The notes: generated by a model not told the origin, from the letters alone. A stretch of 64,000 nt of DNA from CAADGU01 sp035444285 (GCA_035444285.1 DAOMOK010000017.1:97774-161773), one strand, 5' to 3'. Counted from the first letter of the stretch, positions 7,923-16,816 are shown. Translations and numbers: made by a program.

Positions 7923-8099
7923 AAAAAAACAGGCCACCTGATTTCAGGTGGCCTACCCGTTCACAAAGGAACGGGCACTGTCAGAGACTTGAGAGAGGGA
8001 ACAGTGCCCTGGGCCTGATTAGCGGTTGTTCCAGTCGCGTTTCTTTTGTGCCAGTTTGGGGGAGGTGTGTTTTCTCAAATCCCTTAACTAACCAAGCTT
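7922..8099 (-). ncRNA. Candidate small structured transcript with own promoter and terminator
   Basis: On the minus strand, TGGTCA (8129-8134) and TATAAT (8106-8111) are 17 bp apart, predicting a start near 8099. Downstream come three stems: GGGCACTG/CAGTGCCC (about 8010-7974), CCCGTTC/GAACGGG (7976-7956) and the terminator AGGCCACCTG/CAGGTGGCCT (7954-7931) followed by seven T. Within it, TTG 8078 to TAA 8019 could encode a 19-residue basic peptide ending RDWNNR, although the ribosome-binding site is poorly spaced. It could be a small RNA, a leader peptide or a micro-protein gene. No match to a known RNA family was recognised. Confidence 0.5.
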
Positions 8100-8105
8100 G
8101 CGGTA

Positions 8106-8134
8106 ATTATAACCACAGCCTGAGCTTTTGACCA
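8106..8134 (-). promoter_or_regulatory. Sigma70-like promoter for the small transcript
   Basis: TGGTCA, a 17-bp spacer and a perfect TATAAT read on the minus strand. Four of six -35 positions match consensus. No annotated long gene follows it within 180 bp, which supports a dedicated small transcript. Confidence 0.55.
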
Positions 8135-8165
8135 GACCTGAATTAAAATTGGATCCAAATTGGTG

Positions 8166-8900
8166 TCAGACATTTGTCCTATTTGCCAGACAGAAAGGCC
8201 AGGGATCTTCGCCGCGCAGTAAGGCGGCTAACGCAGGGCTGTCGGCATAAACGCCGTGATAACGGGCCGGTAATTGGGTAGCCAGATGCGCCATGATGTA
8301 GTGGGTATAAGCGGGTAAATCCTGGCTGCGTACCCGGTGATCGAGTGGGGGTAATTGAAACAGCGGGCCGATGTGGACACGCACGGCCGTACCCTTCAAC
8401 CGCTTAAAATTGGCAAACAACACATCCGTGTTTTCCAGGCCAACCGGCACGATGGGGACGCCGGTGCGGGCTGCCAGATAAGCCGCGCCATCTTTGGCGG
8501 CGTTCATCTGGCCTGATTTACTGCGGGTGCCTTCCGGGGCCACGCCAAAAGCCATGCCTTCGGCAATAGCGTCAAGCGCCTGGCGCATCTGGTGGCGGTC
8601 TACTTCGTCGCGGGCGATATAGATTGCCCCCAACCAGCCCATCAGCGGGCCAAAAATGGGATGGCTTCGCCATTTTTCGACGGCGAAAAAACGCCATTTT
8701 TGTAGGGGGAAGGCTAACAGCAGCACGGGCGTGTCTACGGCGCTGGTGTGGTTCAGCACCACAATATAAGGGCCAGAGGGGGGGATGTGCTCACGGCCGT
8801 GAACCTCAATCCGGGCCAACAATAACAGTCGGCAAATCGTCATTGCCATCTTCATGATGCGGTAGCGCCAAAGCATAGGGGCGGGATTGTCAATGATCAA
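8166..8900 (-). CDS. plsC: 1-acyl-sn-glycerol-3-phosphate acyltransferase (PlsC family)
   Basis: 244 residues. The acyltransferase block I NHTSAVDTP (HxxxxD: His and Asp of NHTSAVD) and block III APEGTRSKSGQ are visible, with an N-terminal hydrophobic segment around MKMAMTICRLLLLARIEV. It probably adds the second acyl chain to lysophosphatidate at the membrane. It starts 17 bp downstream of the FBPase gene on the same strand, so the two are likely co-transcribed. M9 (8876) is an alternative start. Confidence 0.82.
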   Translation of the reverse strand: MIIDNPAPMLWRYRIMKMAMTICRLLLLARIEVHGREHIPPSGPYIVVLNHTSAVDTPVLLLAFPLQKWRFFAVEKWRSHPIFGPLMGWLGAIYIARDEVDRHQMRQALDAIAEGMAFGVAPEGTRSKSGQMNAAKDGAAYLAARTGVPIVPVGLENTDVLFANFKRLKGTAVRVHIGPLFQLPPLDHRVRSQDLPAYTHYIMAHLATQLPARYHGVYADSPALAALLRGEDPWPFCLANRTNV

Positions 8901-8917
8901 GGGGTAATTGTCAATTG

Positions 8918-9892
8918 TTAAACACGCGCATGGTGTTCGGCGCGGATGTAGCGACGGGTGCCGGTTTCGGCGCGGATGAGCAGGGAATGGGTGGTGGCAT
9001 AGCTGCTGTAGTAGTGCATGGCGCGCAGCAGGCGGCTGTTGGTAATGCCGGTGGCGGCAAAAAAGATACGGTTGCTGCGTACCATGTCATGGCAGGTGAG
9101 GATGCGCGAGGTATCCAACCCTCTGGCGACGATGGCCTGGCGTTCCGCCTCGCTTTGCGGCGCCAGTTGAGCCAGCATGGCCCCGCCGGTGGCTTTAACG
9201 GCGCAGGCGGCAATGACCCCTTGCTGTGCCCCGCCAATCCCCATGAGCATGTCTACACCCATGCCGCCAATGGCGGCCAGCAGCGCCCCCTCCGCGTCAG
9301 CTTCGGTGCGCAGGATTACCCGCGCTCCGGCCGAACGGATTTCTTCGATCAAGTCCATATTACGCGGCCGTTCCAGGACGATAACGGTTAAATCGTGGAC
9401 GGCCTTGTTTTTCACACGGGCCACCAGCGCCAGTGTCCAGGCGGCGGGGGCATTTAAACATTCGGGCACCAACGCTTTGGCGGCGCGGCGATCTACCACC
9501 AGCTTGTTCATGTAAACGGCCGGGTCGCAATCCCAAATGGAATCACGCGGGGCGACGGCGACGATGGAAATAGCCCCTGGTTGCCCCCGGAGAAGCAGTT
9601 TGGTGCCGTCTATGGGGTCTACTATCACGTCCACTTCTGGGCCATGTCGTGTGCCTACTTGTTCACCATGGCACAGGGAAACTTCATCTTCTGGCAGTCG
9701 CTTCTCTTCGCCGATGATGATACGGCCGTCCATATCCAACGTATCTAGCGCCGCCCGCATGGCACGGGTAGCAGCCCGATGCGCCGAATTATAATCGCCG
9801 GACCCAACCCAGCGTCCGGCGGCGAGTGCGGCCGTTTCGGTGACACGTACCAAATCTAAACCAATGTTTCGCGGTGCGCGTTCTTCTGCCAT
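8918..9892 (-). CDS. glpX: Class II fructose-1,6-bisphosphatase (GlpX)
   Basis: 324 residues, the usual GlpX length. VTETAALAAGRWVGSGD at the N-terminus, IGEEKRLPEDE for metal binding, VDPIDGTKL as the phosphatase Asp motif, and IGGAQQGVIAACAVKATGG match the family. It dephosphorylates fructose 1,6-bisphosphate in gluconeogenesis. The window also encodes a phosphofructokinase of pyrophosphate type (28034-29245), which itself can be reversible, so this enzyme gives an additional irreversible route. Confidence 0.92.
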   Translation of the reverse strand: MAEERAPRNIGLDLVRVTETAALAAGRWVGSGDYNSAHRAATRAMRAALDTLDMDGRIIIGEEKRLPEDEVSLCHGEQVGTRHGPEVDVIVDPIDGTKLLLRGQPGAISIVAVAPRDSIWDCDPAVYMNKLVVDRRAAKALVPECLNAPAAWTLALVARVKNKAVHDLTVIVLERPRNMDLIEEIRSAGARVILRTEADAEGALLAAIGGMGVDMLMGIGGAQQGVIAACAVKATGGAMLAQLAPQSEAERQAIVARGLDTSRILTCHDMVRSNRIFFAATGITNSRLLRAMHYYSSYATTHSLLIRAETGTRRYIRAEHHARV

Positions 9893-9957
9893 TCTTCTAC
9901 CATTTTCCTTCTTGTCCCGAAGTACAAATCCCGAACCTCTAAGCCCAATTTCGGACC

Positions 9958-9982
9958 TCGGATTACCGATTACGGATTACGG
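9958..9982. repeat. CGTAATC element at the 3' end of the sulfate permease gene
   Basis: GGATTACCGATTACGGATTACGG. Read on the minus strand it encodes the last residues VRNP and the TAA stop of the SulP-rhodanese protein (stop 9970-9972). It belongs to the CGTAATC repeat family. Confidence 0.75.
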
Positions 9983-12225
9983 ACCACGGCGTCCCCCACC
10001 GCTTCCAACAAACTATCCGCCTCCCATGCCTGCATACCACCTTCCAGGATGGCGATGTTCTGGCAGCCGAGATTTTGCAGTGCGGCGGCAGCGCGGCGGC
10101 TACGCCGCCCGCTACGGCACACCAATACAATTTGCTGGTCGGTAGGCAGTTTGACTTCTTTGGAAAGGATGGTCGCCAACGGGATGGATTGGGCTTCGGC
10201 GATGTGTCCCTGGCGATACTCCCGTGGTTCGCGCACATCAACCACCAATGGCGGCGTCAGCCCCAGGCCGGGAACGGCATGTTGGTTGATCAGGTTGGAT
10301 GTGTGCAACTGCTGCCATAAGGTGCGTGGCTTAATGGTGTGCAGTTCGGCGCTAATCACCTCATGGTCATGGGGAATGCCAACGACATTGACGCGCTTAG
10401 GTAAATTGGCACATTCTTTGAAGACACGCACGGGGCATTCGTAGATGCAGATCGCCGGATCAAGCACATGATAAAAAATATGGGTGATGGCATCATCCTT
10501 GTCGAGGATATGATCAGCGCCTAACAAACTTTCCACGAAGTCGGTGGTGGCGAATATCTGCTTGACGCGATATTGCGGTCGTACCAGGTAGACATCACCG
10601 CCTCGTTCACGGTATGCTTTGACTACGTTTTCTAGCATATGGATGCCGCTGAAGTCACAATCGTTCACGTTGTGCATCCGAATGAGCAGAAAACGTTGTT
10701 CAGGATGCCTGTCAGCATGGTCGAGGATGTATTCCTCCACATGGTGGACAGCGCCAAAGTACAGGTCCCCCAGGATTTCGATGATACCCAGTTGGGGGCA
10801 GCCGACTTTTTCCGGCTGATAAAGAAAATGTTTGTAATTGACATCTGGTTTGACTTCATGGACGCGGGGGGTGCTGGTATGCAAGATGTATAAAACAAAG
10901 GAGAGCAGGATACCTAACAAAACGGCAAATTGAATGTCGAGGAACAATGTGCCGAGTAGGGTAGCCATCAGAATGGCAGCTTCACCGAGGTTGCTATGCA
11001 AGATGCGGCGGATTTCGGCGCGGTCAATCATGGTTACGGCCGTCACAATCAACGCGGCTGCCACTGCCGCCCGTGGTAAATAAGTGGTCAGTGGCCCAAT
11101 GGTAAAGAGGGAGATGAGGATGAAGCCGGCGGCAAAGATGGGAGCCAGGGCTGTTTTAGCGCCATTTGCCAGGTTAACGGCCGTGACCGAAAATGAACCA
11201 GAACCGGCAAAACCGGAAAACAGCCCCATAGCGATATTGGCCAAACCCTGCCCCACAAACTCCTGGTTGCTGTCCAGGCGTTGTCCGGTTTGGGCCGCTA
11301 CGGAATGGGCAACGGCCGTTGTTTGCACCAGACTGATAGCCGCCACTGCCAGCGCCCCCGCCGACAGGCTCCCAATCAGGTTCAGGTCTAACACGGGCAG
11401 GTCGGCCAGCGGCGGCAGGCCGACAGGCAACTGGCCGATGGTTGTGACCCCTTTTTCTTCCAGGTTAAAAATGGCAACCAATGCCGAAGTGATGAACATG
11501 GCGATCAGGGTAACTGGCAGGCGGGGGTTTATGCGCCTGAGGCCCAAGATCACGGCCATAGCTATGAGACCAATCACAGTGGTAGCCCAATCAATATCGG
11601 CCAGGCTAAGGTAAATGCCTTGTATGGTTGCCAGGATGTTGTCTCTGGGAACTGATATGCCCAACAGGGGAGGAATCTGATTGAAGATAATGAGAATACC
11701 GGCCCCGGTGGCAAAACCGACGATGACGGAATGGGACACAAAGTTGACCAACATGCCCAGGCGGGCAATGCCTAATACCAGTTGCAAGATGCCCACCATG
11801 AGGGCCATTAGCCCGGCGGCGGCAATGAATGATTGGCTACCGGGTTCCACAACGGTAGCCAGCGAGGCGAAAACAAGCAGTGAGATGGTGTTGGTGGGGG
11901 CCGTGAACAACTGATTACATGACCCCCATAACGCCCCTATAACACCACCTATCATGGCTGCATACAACCCCATTTCGGGTGGCAAGTTAGCCATGAGGGC
12001 AAAGGCGATGGCCTGGGGTACCAAAACGACGGCAACGGTGATGCCGGCTATAAGGTCGGGACGTAGATTCTGACGGTCATAGGTGCGGGCGATGGTGAAC
12101 GGCCGTTGCATATATCGCACTGCCGGCCTGAACGCACGTCGCAGGTGAACTTTTTTGCCTATTTTGTCAAACCGGGTTGGTTGTTTGATTGGTTTGGGCG
12201 AAAAATTTCGCTTGATGGTGGCCAT
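9970..12225 (-). CDS. SulP anion transporter with STAS and C-terminal rhodanese domain
   Basis: 751 residues in three parts. Residues about 50-450 form the SulP/SLC26 membrane domain (PDLIAGITVAVVLVPQAIAFALMA signature region, roughly a dozen hydrophobic helices). Residues about 470-590 form a STAS domain (ILGDLYFGAVHHVEEYIL, NDCDFSGIHMLENVV). A linker with a paired-cysteine segment ICIYECPVRVFKEC follows, then from about 655 a rhodanese domain: VVDVREPREYRQGHIAEA and active-site loop CRSGRRSRR with Cys 703. It likely imports sulfate or another anion; the rhodanese part could handle a sulfane sulfur or act as a sensor. The last residues and stop lie in a repeat element. Confidence 0.85.
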   Translation of the reverse strand: MATIKRNFSPKPIKQPTRFDKIGKKVHLRRAFRPAVRYMQRPFTIARTYDRQNLRPDLIAGITVAVVLVPQAIAFALMANLPPEMGLYAAMIGGVIGALWGSCNQLFTAPTNTISLLVFASLATVVEPGSQSFIAAAGLMALMVGILQLVLGIARLGMLVNFVSHSVIVGFATGAGILIIFNQIPPLLGISVPRDNILATIQGIYLSLADIDWATTVIGLIAMAVILGLRRINPRLPVTLIAMFITSALVAIFNLEEKGVTTIGQLPVGLPPLADLPVLDLNLIGSLSAGALAVAAISLVQTTAVAHSVAAQTGQRLDSNQEFVGQGLANIAMGLFSGFAGSGSFSVTAVNLANGAKTALAPIFAAGFILISLFTIGPLTTYLPRAAVAAALIVTAVTMIDRAEIRRILHSNLGEAAILMATLLGTLFLDIQFAVLLGILLSFVLYILHTSTPRVHEVKPDVNYKHFLYQPEKVGCPQLGIIEILGDLYFGAVHHVEEYILDHADRHPEQRFLLIRMHNVNDCDFSGIHMLENVVKAYRERGGDVYLVRPQYRVKQIFATTDFVESLLGADHILDKDDAITHIFYHVLDPAICIYECPVRVFKECANLPKRVNVVGIPHDHEVISAELHTIKPRTLWQQLHTSNLINQHAVPGLGLTPPLVVDVREPREYRQGHIAEAQSIPLATILSKEVKLPTDQQIVLVCRSGRRSRRAAAALQNLGCQNIAILEGGMQAWEADSLLEAVGDAVVRNP

Positions 12226-12290
12226 GATTTGTTGTGCGGCCGTATGACTTTTTATCTAACAGTAGGCGCGCAAGGTCAGACTTGTATCTC

Positions 12291-12380
12291 CGTAACCCGA
12301 AGTCCGTATGCCGTTGTACGATGAATTTTCCAGAGGTAGAGCCTTCGGATTACGGAATACGGATTACCGAATACGGGTAC
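12291..12380. repeat. 90-bp composite repeat, copy 1
   Basis: Starts CGTAACCCGAAGTCCGTA, contains TTTTCCAGAGG-AGAGCCTTCGGATTA, and ends GGATTACCGAATACGGGTAC. A second copy of almost identical length is at 43906-43994. Ends are complementary (CGTAACCCG / CGGGTAC), so it can fold. It lies between the SulP gene and DUF58. Confidence 0.85.
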
Positions 12381-12408
12381 AAGAGTGTACGCCGGGGCAA
12401 ACAAGGCG

Positions 12409-13692
12409 TCAAGAAAAAGAGGAAGTGTTTCGCTGGCGCCAGCGGTCTAAATCAGCCGGAACGGCCACGTGGTAGGCGCTGAAACCCAGGCGGCGCGCCC
12501 GCTCTCGCACCTGCCCAAAGTTGGCGTCTGGTTCAACGGCGATGAGGATAGGATTGTACCCGGCGCGCGCCAGCCGGTGCAGCGACTGGCATACTGCCTC
12601 GGCGCCGCGCGAGGTGATAACCAGGATGGTGACGCCCCAACTGAGGTGGGCGGTGGCTTCGGCCACCCAGGTTGTCAGGGGTACGGTATTTTCGTTTTCA
12701 ATGCGGGCCAGTCGTTCCAGAATTTTTACCAGGTGGTTACGGCCGTGGCGCGGCGGAATCGCTGGTGGCAACCAGGCGGTTGGGTTTTCGGAAAGGGCAA
12801 CGGCCGTGCGGTGCAGCAAACGACCGCTGTTCTCGTCAAAGACAGCACCTTCACCCACGGCTAATGGGTCAATGCCGTTGCTGATCAGCCCCACCGCCTG
12901 CCGCTGGTCTACCAGGTGTGCGGCCAGGGAAGCGGCCACCTCGATAGCCCACTCAATCGTATTGGCGCGGGATTGGCGGGTGTAGGAATCGGTGTGCAGG
13001 TCGAGCAGTACGGCCGTTTCCAGCGAGATCGCCGGTTCATAGGTGCGCACCAAAAGCTGGCGGGTATGGGCGCTGGCCTTCCAGTTAATCTGCCGCAGTG
13101 AATCGCCGGAGCGGAACTCCCGCGCCCCCATGGGCCGCGCCGGGTCGGCAAAAAGGCGCTGCTGGCTGGCTAACACGCCAAACGGCAGGCGCGAGGGCAA
13201 GCCCAACCGCACCAACGGAATGATGCGCGGGTAGATGGTGATGTATTCGGCTGGCAGTTGGGCGTGGCGCTCCGGCTGGATGCCAAACAGGTCGCCCATG
13301 GTCAGGCGCAGCGGACCGATCTGGTAAAAACCACGCCGCCGGGCAGCAATGGTATACGTCAAATCCACCTGCTTTTTGTGCCCCAGGGCCACCACCGTAT
13401 TCACCGGCGGCCCCTGTCGCAACTGCACCGCCACACTTTCCGTTACCCGCACCCAGGGCAGTGGCAGCCGCCCCTCATTTTTCAGATGAATGGTGATGGG
13501 CACCAGTTCACCCCAAAAGGAGTGAGTGGCATAGGTGCGCCCGCTGTGCAAATTCCGCGCCGCCCGCGGCACCACCCACCGGCTCCAGGCATAGACGCCG
13601 ATGCAAACGTAGATGATGTAAAACACAAAATCCACCCGCAGAAAGAAGGCAATTACCAGGAAAATCAGGATGAGGGTGGAGAACTGGTTCAA
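12409..13692 (-). CDS. DUF58 domain protein
   Basis: 427 residues. Two N-terminal hydrophobic segments (residues about 5-40) anchor it; a beta-rich middle follows, then the DUF58 signature MGAREFRSGDSLRQINWKAS with a von Willebrand-A-like ETAVLLDLHTDS. MoxR ATPase genes next to DUF58 genes are a standard pair, thought to act as a chaperone and membrane partner in envelope or metalloprotein assembly; the usual transglutaminase and VWA partners are not in the window. The start codon appears to be TTG (13692), preceded by the AATTATG hairpin and without a clear ribosome-binding site. Confidence 0.82.
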   Translation of the reverse strand: MNQFSTLILIFLVIAFFLRVDFVFYIIYVCIGVYAWSRWVVPRAARNLHSGRTYATHSFWGELVPITIHLKNEGRLPLPWVRVTESVAVQLRQGPPVNTVVALGHKKQVDLTYTIAARRRGFYQIGPLRLTMGDLFGIQPERHAQLPAEYITIYPRIIPLVRLGLPSRLPFGVLASQQRLFADPARPMGAREFRSGDSLRQINWKASAHTRQLLVRTYEPAISLETAVLLDLHTDSYTRQSRANTIEWAIEVAASLAAHLVDQRQAVGLISNGIDPLAVGEGAVFDENSGRLLHRTAVALSENPTAWLPPAIPPRHGRNHLVKILERLARIENENTVPLTTWVAEATAHLSWGVTILVITSRGAEAVCQSLHRLARAGYNPILIAVEPDANFGQVRERARRLGFSAYHVAVPADLDRWRQRNTSSFS

Positions 13693-13696
13693 GAGA

Positions 13697-13757
13697 AATT
13701 ATGAATTATGAATTATGAATTATGAAGGGGGTTCATAATTCATAATTCATAATTCAT
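13697..13757. repeat. AATTATG hairpin between moxR and DUF58
   Basis: Four AATTATG units on the left arm face AATTCAT units on the right arm, giving a near-perfect hairpin. A further unit at 13763-13770 supplies the TGA stop codon of the MoxR gene (…GGGGAATTATGAA on the minus strand). Confidence 0.85.
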
Positions 13758-13762
13758 CCTTT

Positions 13763-14707
13763 TCATAATTCCCCAATGTCCAGCGGCGTGTCTTTGAGGA
13801 TGTCGGCCAGGATGCGAGTGGTGGTGAGGCCGCGCAGGGCGCTTTCGGGGTGGATCAGGCAGCGATGGGCCAGGATGGATGGAGCCAGGGTTTTTACGTC
13901 GTCGGGCAGGGTGTAGTCACGGCCGTGCATGGCAGCATAGGCTTGAATTCCCCGGTACAGCGCATGGCTGCCGCGCGGGCTGGCCCCCAGCACCAAATCT
14001 TTATGGCGGCGGGTGGCAAAAACCAGGCGTACAATATAATCGCGCACCGTGTCATCCACATGCACCTGCCAGACGCGCTGCGCCAGTTCCGGCAGCCGGC
14101 TGCCGTCCACCACCTGCGCCAGCGTCTCAATGGGATGTACGCCGCCCAGATTCAGCAGCATCTGGCCTTCGGCCTGTTCATCCAGATAACCCAGGCTCAC
14201 CTTCATAAAAAAGCGGTCAAGCTGTGCTTCCGGCAGGGGGAAGGTGCCCTCGTACTCCACCGGGTTTTGGGTAGCCATGACGAAGAACGGCCGTGTCAGC
14301 GGATACGTCACCCCATCTACCGTCACCTGCCGCTCACCCATCGCTTCTAAGAGGGCGGATTGGGTGCGCGGCGTGGCCCGGTTGATTTCGTCCGCCAGCA
14401 AAATGTGGGTGAAGGCGGGGCCGGGGATAAAGGTGAATTTGTGCTGCTGTTGGTCAAAGATGGAGACGCCGGTCACGTCATTGGGCAGCAGATCAGGGGT
14501 GCATTGCAGCCGCTTGAACTGGATGCCCAGGCTGACGGCGAAGGCCCGCGCCAACATCGTCTTGCCTACGCCGGGCACATCCTCCAGCAGGGCATGTCCC
14601 TCGCACAGCAGCGCCACCGCCAGCAGTTCCAGCGACGGCCGTTTGCCGATGATGACTTTTTCCACATTATCAAGCAGTTCTTGGGTGAATGTTTGGATTT
14701 CTTTCAT
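13763..14707 (-). CDS. MoxR family AAA+ ATPase
   Basis: 314 residues from ATG 14707 (a TTG at 14725 would add six). Walker A-like GVGKTMLARAF within LLEDVPGVGKT, Walker B ILLADEINRATPRTQSALLEAM and the sensor region ATQNPVEYEGTFPLPEAQLDRF are textbook MoxR. It is a chaperone-like ATPase working with the DUF58 protein encoded next on the same strand. Neither start has a visible ribosome-binding site. The C-terminus IGEL and stop fall in an AATTATG repeat unit. Confidence 0.88.
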   Translation of the reverse strand: MKEIQTFTQELLDNVEKVIIGKRPSLELLAVALLCEGHALLEDVPGVGKTMLARAFAVSLGIQFKRLQCTPDLLPNDVTGVSIFDQQQHKFTFIPGPAFTHILLADEINRATPRTQSALLEAMGERQVTVDGVTYPLTRPFFVMATQNPVEYEGTFPLPEAQLDRFFMKVSLGYLDEQAEGQMLLNLGGVHPIETLAQVVDGSRLPELAQRVWQVHVDDTVRDYIVRLVFATRRHKDLVLGASPRGSHALYRGIQAYAAMHGRDYTLPDDVKTLAPSILAHRCLIHPESALRGLTTTRILADILKDTPLDIGEL

Positions 14708-14838
14708 GGTAATTGGATATTGCAAAGTGCGTTAATTTTCTGCGGCCGGGTCAGGAATATCAACGAGTTCGTTGATGCCGCTGTTTATCACCGTGCCGCT
14801 GGTGGTGATTATTTCACCGTCTACCGTCGTCAGGCTCA

Positions 14839-15912
14839 TCATAACCTCCCGAATTGAGCAAGCTGTTCACCCCATCCTGGTAGAGAAGGAACAAGTTCCA
14901 GTTTTGTTTCACCTTCTTCAACTACAACTTTATATATCAGATAACTCTGGCTGCCCCTCGATGTAACTAACACTAATTGCCCTTCTTCTAGCCACGAATA
15001 ATCTGTACCGTCTGCCATATCGCTACTGCCTAGAGTCGACGTATCATTCTCGTTAATAACTATAAAGGTAAACGGATCTGATGGATTATATCGATGAGCA
15101 CTCACATTGCCTGGAGATCTCTTAACCGCAAAATAAATATCTCCATTAGAGTCCTCCACAGAGCCTACAGGTTCCCATGCGATAGCTAAAGGTCCTAAAG
15201 CCATTATCAAATTCTCTTCATCTAGGAGTCCAAGCATGTCAGAAGCGGCGACAAAATATTCTTCATACTCACCGGGTTCATCCTTAACTACAAGTGTGAA
15301 ATAAGGCGTATAGGCTATCTCTCCAGTTTTCGTCTCTATCTCTCTAATAAATGCGCCGTTAAGAAATACACATGCTTCTAAATCAAAACTGAGCGGTTCT
15401 GCAGCATGCTCTGCTAAACCACCTCCATTAGTAGTAAACATCATCGAGGCAGTTCTATCATTACCATTCGATGTATGAATACGAGTTGTATATATTCCAT
15501 CTTCTCTTTTTTCTTCTTTCATAAAGTATCTATGAAATTTCGTGCCAGCAGGCATAAGTAGCTCAGGTCCACTAATTCCATATACGCCGGGTACGTCACA
15601 TGTTTTGACTATAGGTGGTAACCATGTTGGTGTATGTGTAGGGGTTGATGTGTTTGTAGGAGTTCGTGTCGGTGTAGCTGTTTTGGTTGCTGTGTTTGTA
15701 GGAGTTCGTGTTGGTGTAGCTATTTTGGTTGCTGTGTTGGTATACGTAGGGGTTGATGTGTTTGTGGGTGTATGGGTGTTTGTGGGGGCGGCGGTTTCTG
15801 TCGCTTCAATAGCTGCTACCTCTGTTGGTTCACTAGTTGCCGTTGGTGTCACCTCCCCACCACAAGCAGCCAACGTTAGCAGAAGAAACAGGAAAAACAG
15901 TAATTTTTGCAC
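14839..15912 (-). CDS. Lipoprotein with long Thr/Pro-rich linker, unknown function
   Basis: 357 residues. A signal peptide ends in the lipobox LAAC (Cys 17), followed by about 75 residues of TPT/TNT/TPTRTPTN repeats, a typical extended surface linker, then a globular domain beginning with TCDVPGVYG. I do not recognise that domain. The coding sequence is visibly more AT-rich than its neighbours and contains no ACGGCCGT octamer; the surrounding octamer-free stretch is about 14642-16055, one of the longest in the window. This suggests recent arrival or different selection. It is likely exposed at the cell surface. Confidence 0.72.
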   Translation of the reverse strand: MQKLLFFLFLLLTLAACGGEVTPTATSEPTEVAAIEATETAAPTNTHTPTNTSTPTYTNTATKIATPTRTPTNTATKTATPTRTPTNTSTPTHTPTWLPPIVKTCDVPGVYGISGPELLMPAGTKFHRYFMKEEKREDGIYTTRIHTSNGNDRTASMMFTTNGGGLAEHAAEPLSFDLEACVFLNGAFIREIETKTGEIAYTPYFTLVVKDEPGEYEEYFVAASDMLGLLDEENLIMALGPLAIAWEPVGSVEDSNGDIYFAVKRSPGNVSAHRYNPSDPFTFIVINENDTSTLGSSDMADGTDYSWLEEGQLVLVTSRGSQSYLIYKVVVEEGETKLELVPSLPGWGEQLAQFGRL

Positions 15913-15969
15913 AATACAACTCCTTATAATGGTGACTGGTAGCTTGTATGAACAACCAGTCTCAATAAA

Positions 15970-16746
15970 TTATTTGACTTTACTTTGTACTAACCTTTGA
16001 ATTTCGTTTTCAAAGCGTGTTTCTGGAGTAAACATGAGATGCAGGCGGCGGACGACGGCCGTGCGCGCTGCCAGATACGCCTCTAACAATTCCCGCAAAT
16101 GGACGGCCGTTGCCTTTGTGTCACGATTGAAATAAGCGGTTAACAATCCCTGGCGCGCTGATTCTTCCGGCGGCAGCACCGCCAGCAGGGTCGGCAACGT
16201 GAAATGCAGCAATTCCAGGTAAACGGTGAACGGTTTGTCCCGGTCGCCGCGTAACACCTGCCGGTATACGTCCCAAAACATGACCCAGAAACGTTCGTCA
16301 AGCTGTTCCAGTTCGGCGGCGGTCATGCGGGGCAGGGGCAGCATCGCCTGAACACAGGCGGCCTGGTACTGTTCCGCCCAGCCGTTTTGGTCCTTCAAAA
16401 TGCGGATGTCCCGATCCCAGGGGGTGGGCGGCAGCGCCAGCGTTTCATAGCGGTAATCCACTTTAGCGCCATTGCTGTAGAGGGTAATGTGGAAGTACGG
16501 CCGTACATGCACCGCATCAAACGAGCGGGCGGGTACATAGGGCGTTACCGAGCGCACAAATTCGCGCCGCCCACCCCAGGCTGCGTCCCTGGCAGTCTCA
16601 TCGGCAAACACCAGGGCCACGTCCAGGTCAGAATAGGCGTCGTCGCGGCGACGGCCGTAAGAACCCGCCAAAAAACAGGCCAGTATCGGCCGTTCGGCTA
16701 ACACTCGCTGTTGTAATCGCGTAATGACCCGCTCCTGTTCAAACAT
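15970..16746 (-). CDS. Nucleotidyltransferase-domain protein
   Basis: 258 residues. FLAGSYGRRRDDAYSDLDVALVF is the GSxGx(6)SDxDxxL nucleotidyltransferase motif with both metal-binding aspartates. The C-terminal half is helical, as in aminoglycoside-type nucleotidyltransferases and minimal transferases with an attached HEPN-like domain. Substrate is unknown; an antibiotic-modifying or regulatory adenylylation role is possible but unsupported. The ATG abuts the CGTGATG tandem repeat at 16746. Confidence 0.7.
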   Translation of the reverse strand: MFEQERVITRLQQRVLAERPILACFLAGSYGRRRDDAYSDLDVALVFADETARDAAWGGRREFVRSVTPYVPARSFDAVHVRPYFHITLYSNGAKVDYRYETLALPPTPWDRDIRILKDQNGWAEQYQAACVQAMLPLPRMTAAELEQLDERFWVMFWDVYRQVLRGDRDKPFTVYLELLHFTLPTLLAVLPPEESARQGLLTAYFNRDTKATAVHLRELLEAYLAARTAVVRRLHLMFTPETRFENEIQRLVQSKVK

Positions 16747-16816
16747 GATGCGTAATCCGTGATGCGTGATGCGTGATGCGTGATGCGTAAACCGTAATCG
16801 GTAATCGGTAATCGGA
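16746..16816. repeat. GTGATGC tandem repeat and CGTAATC units
   Basis: GATGCGTAATCCGTGATGC is followed by further GTGATGC units (four in tandem) and then GTAATCG units. This is one of the few places where the repeat is purely tandem rather than folded back on itself, and it may show how arms grow by slippage. Confidence 0.8.
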
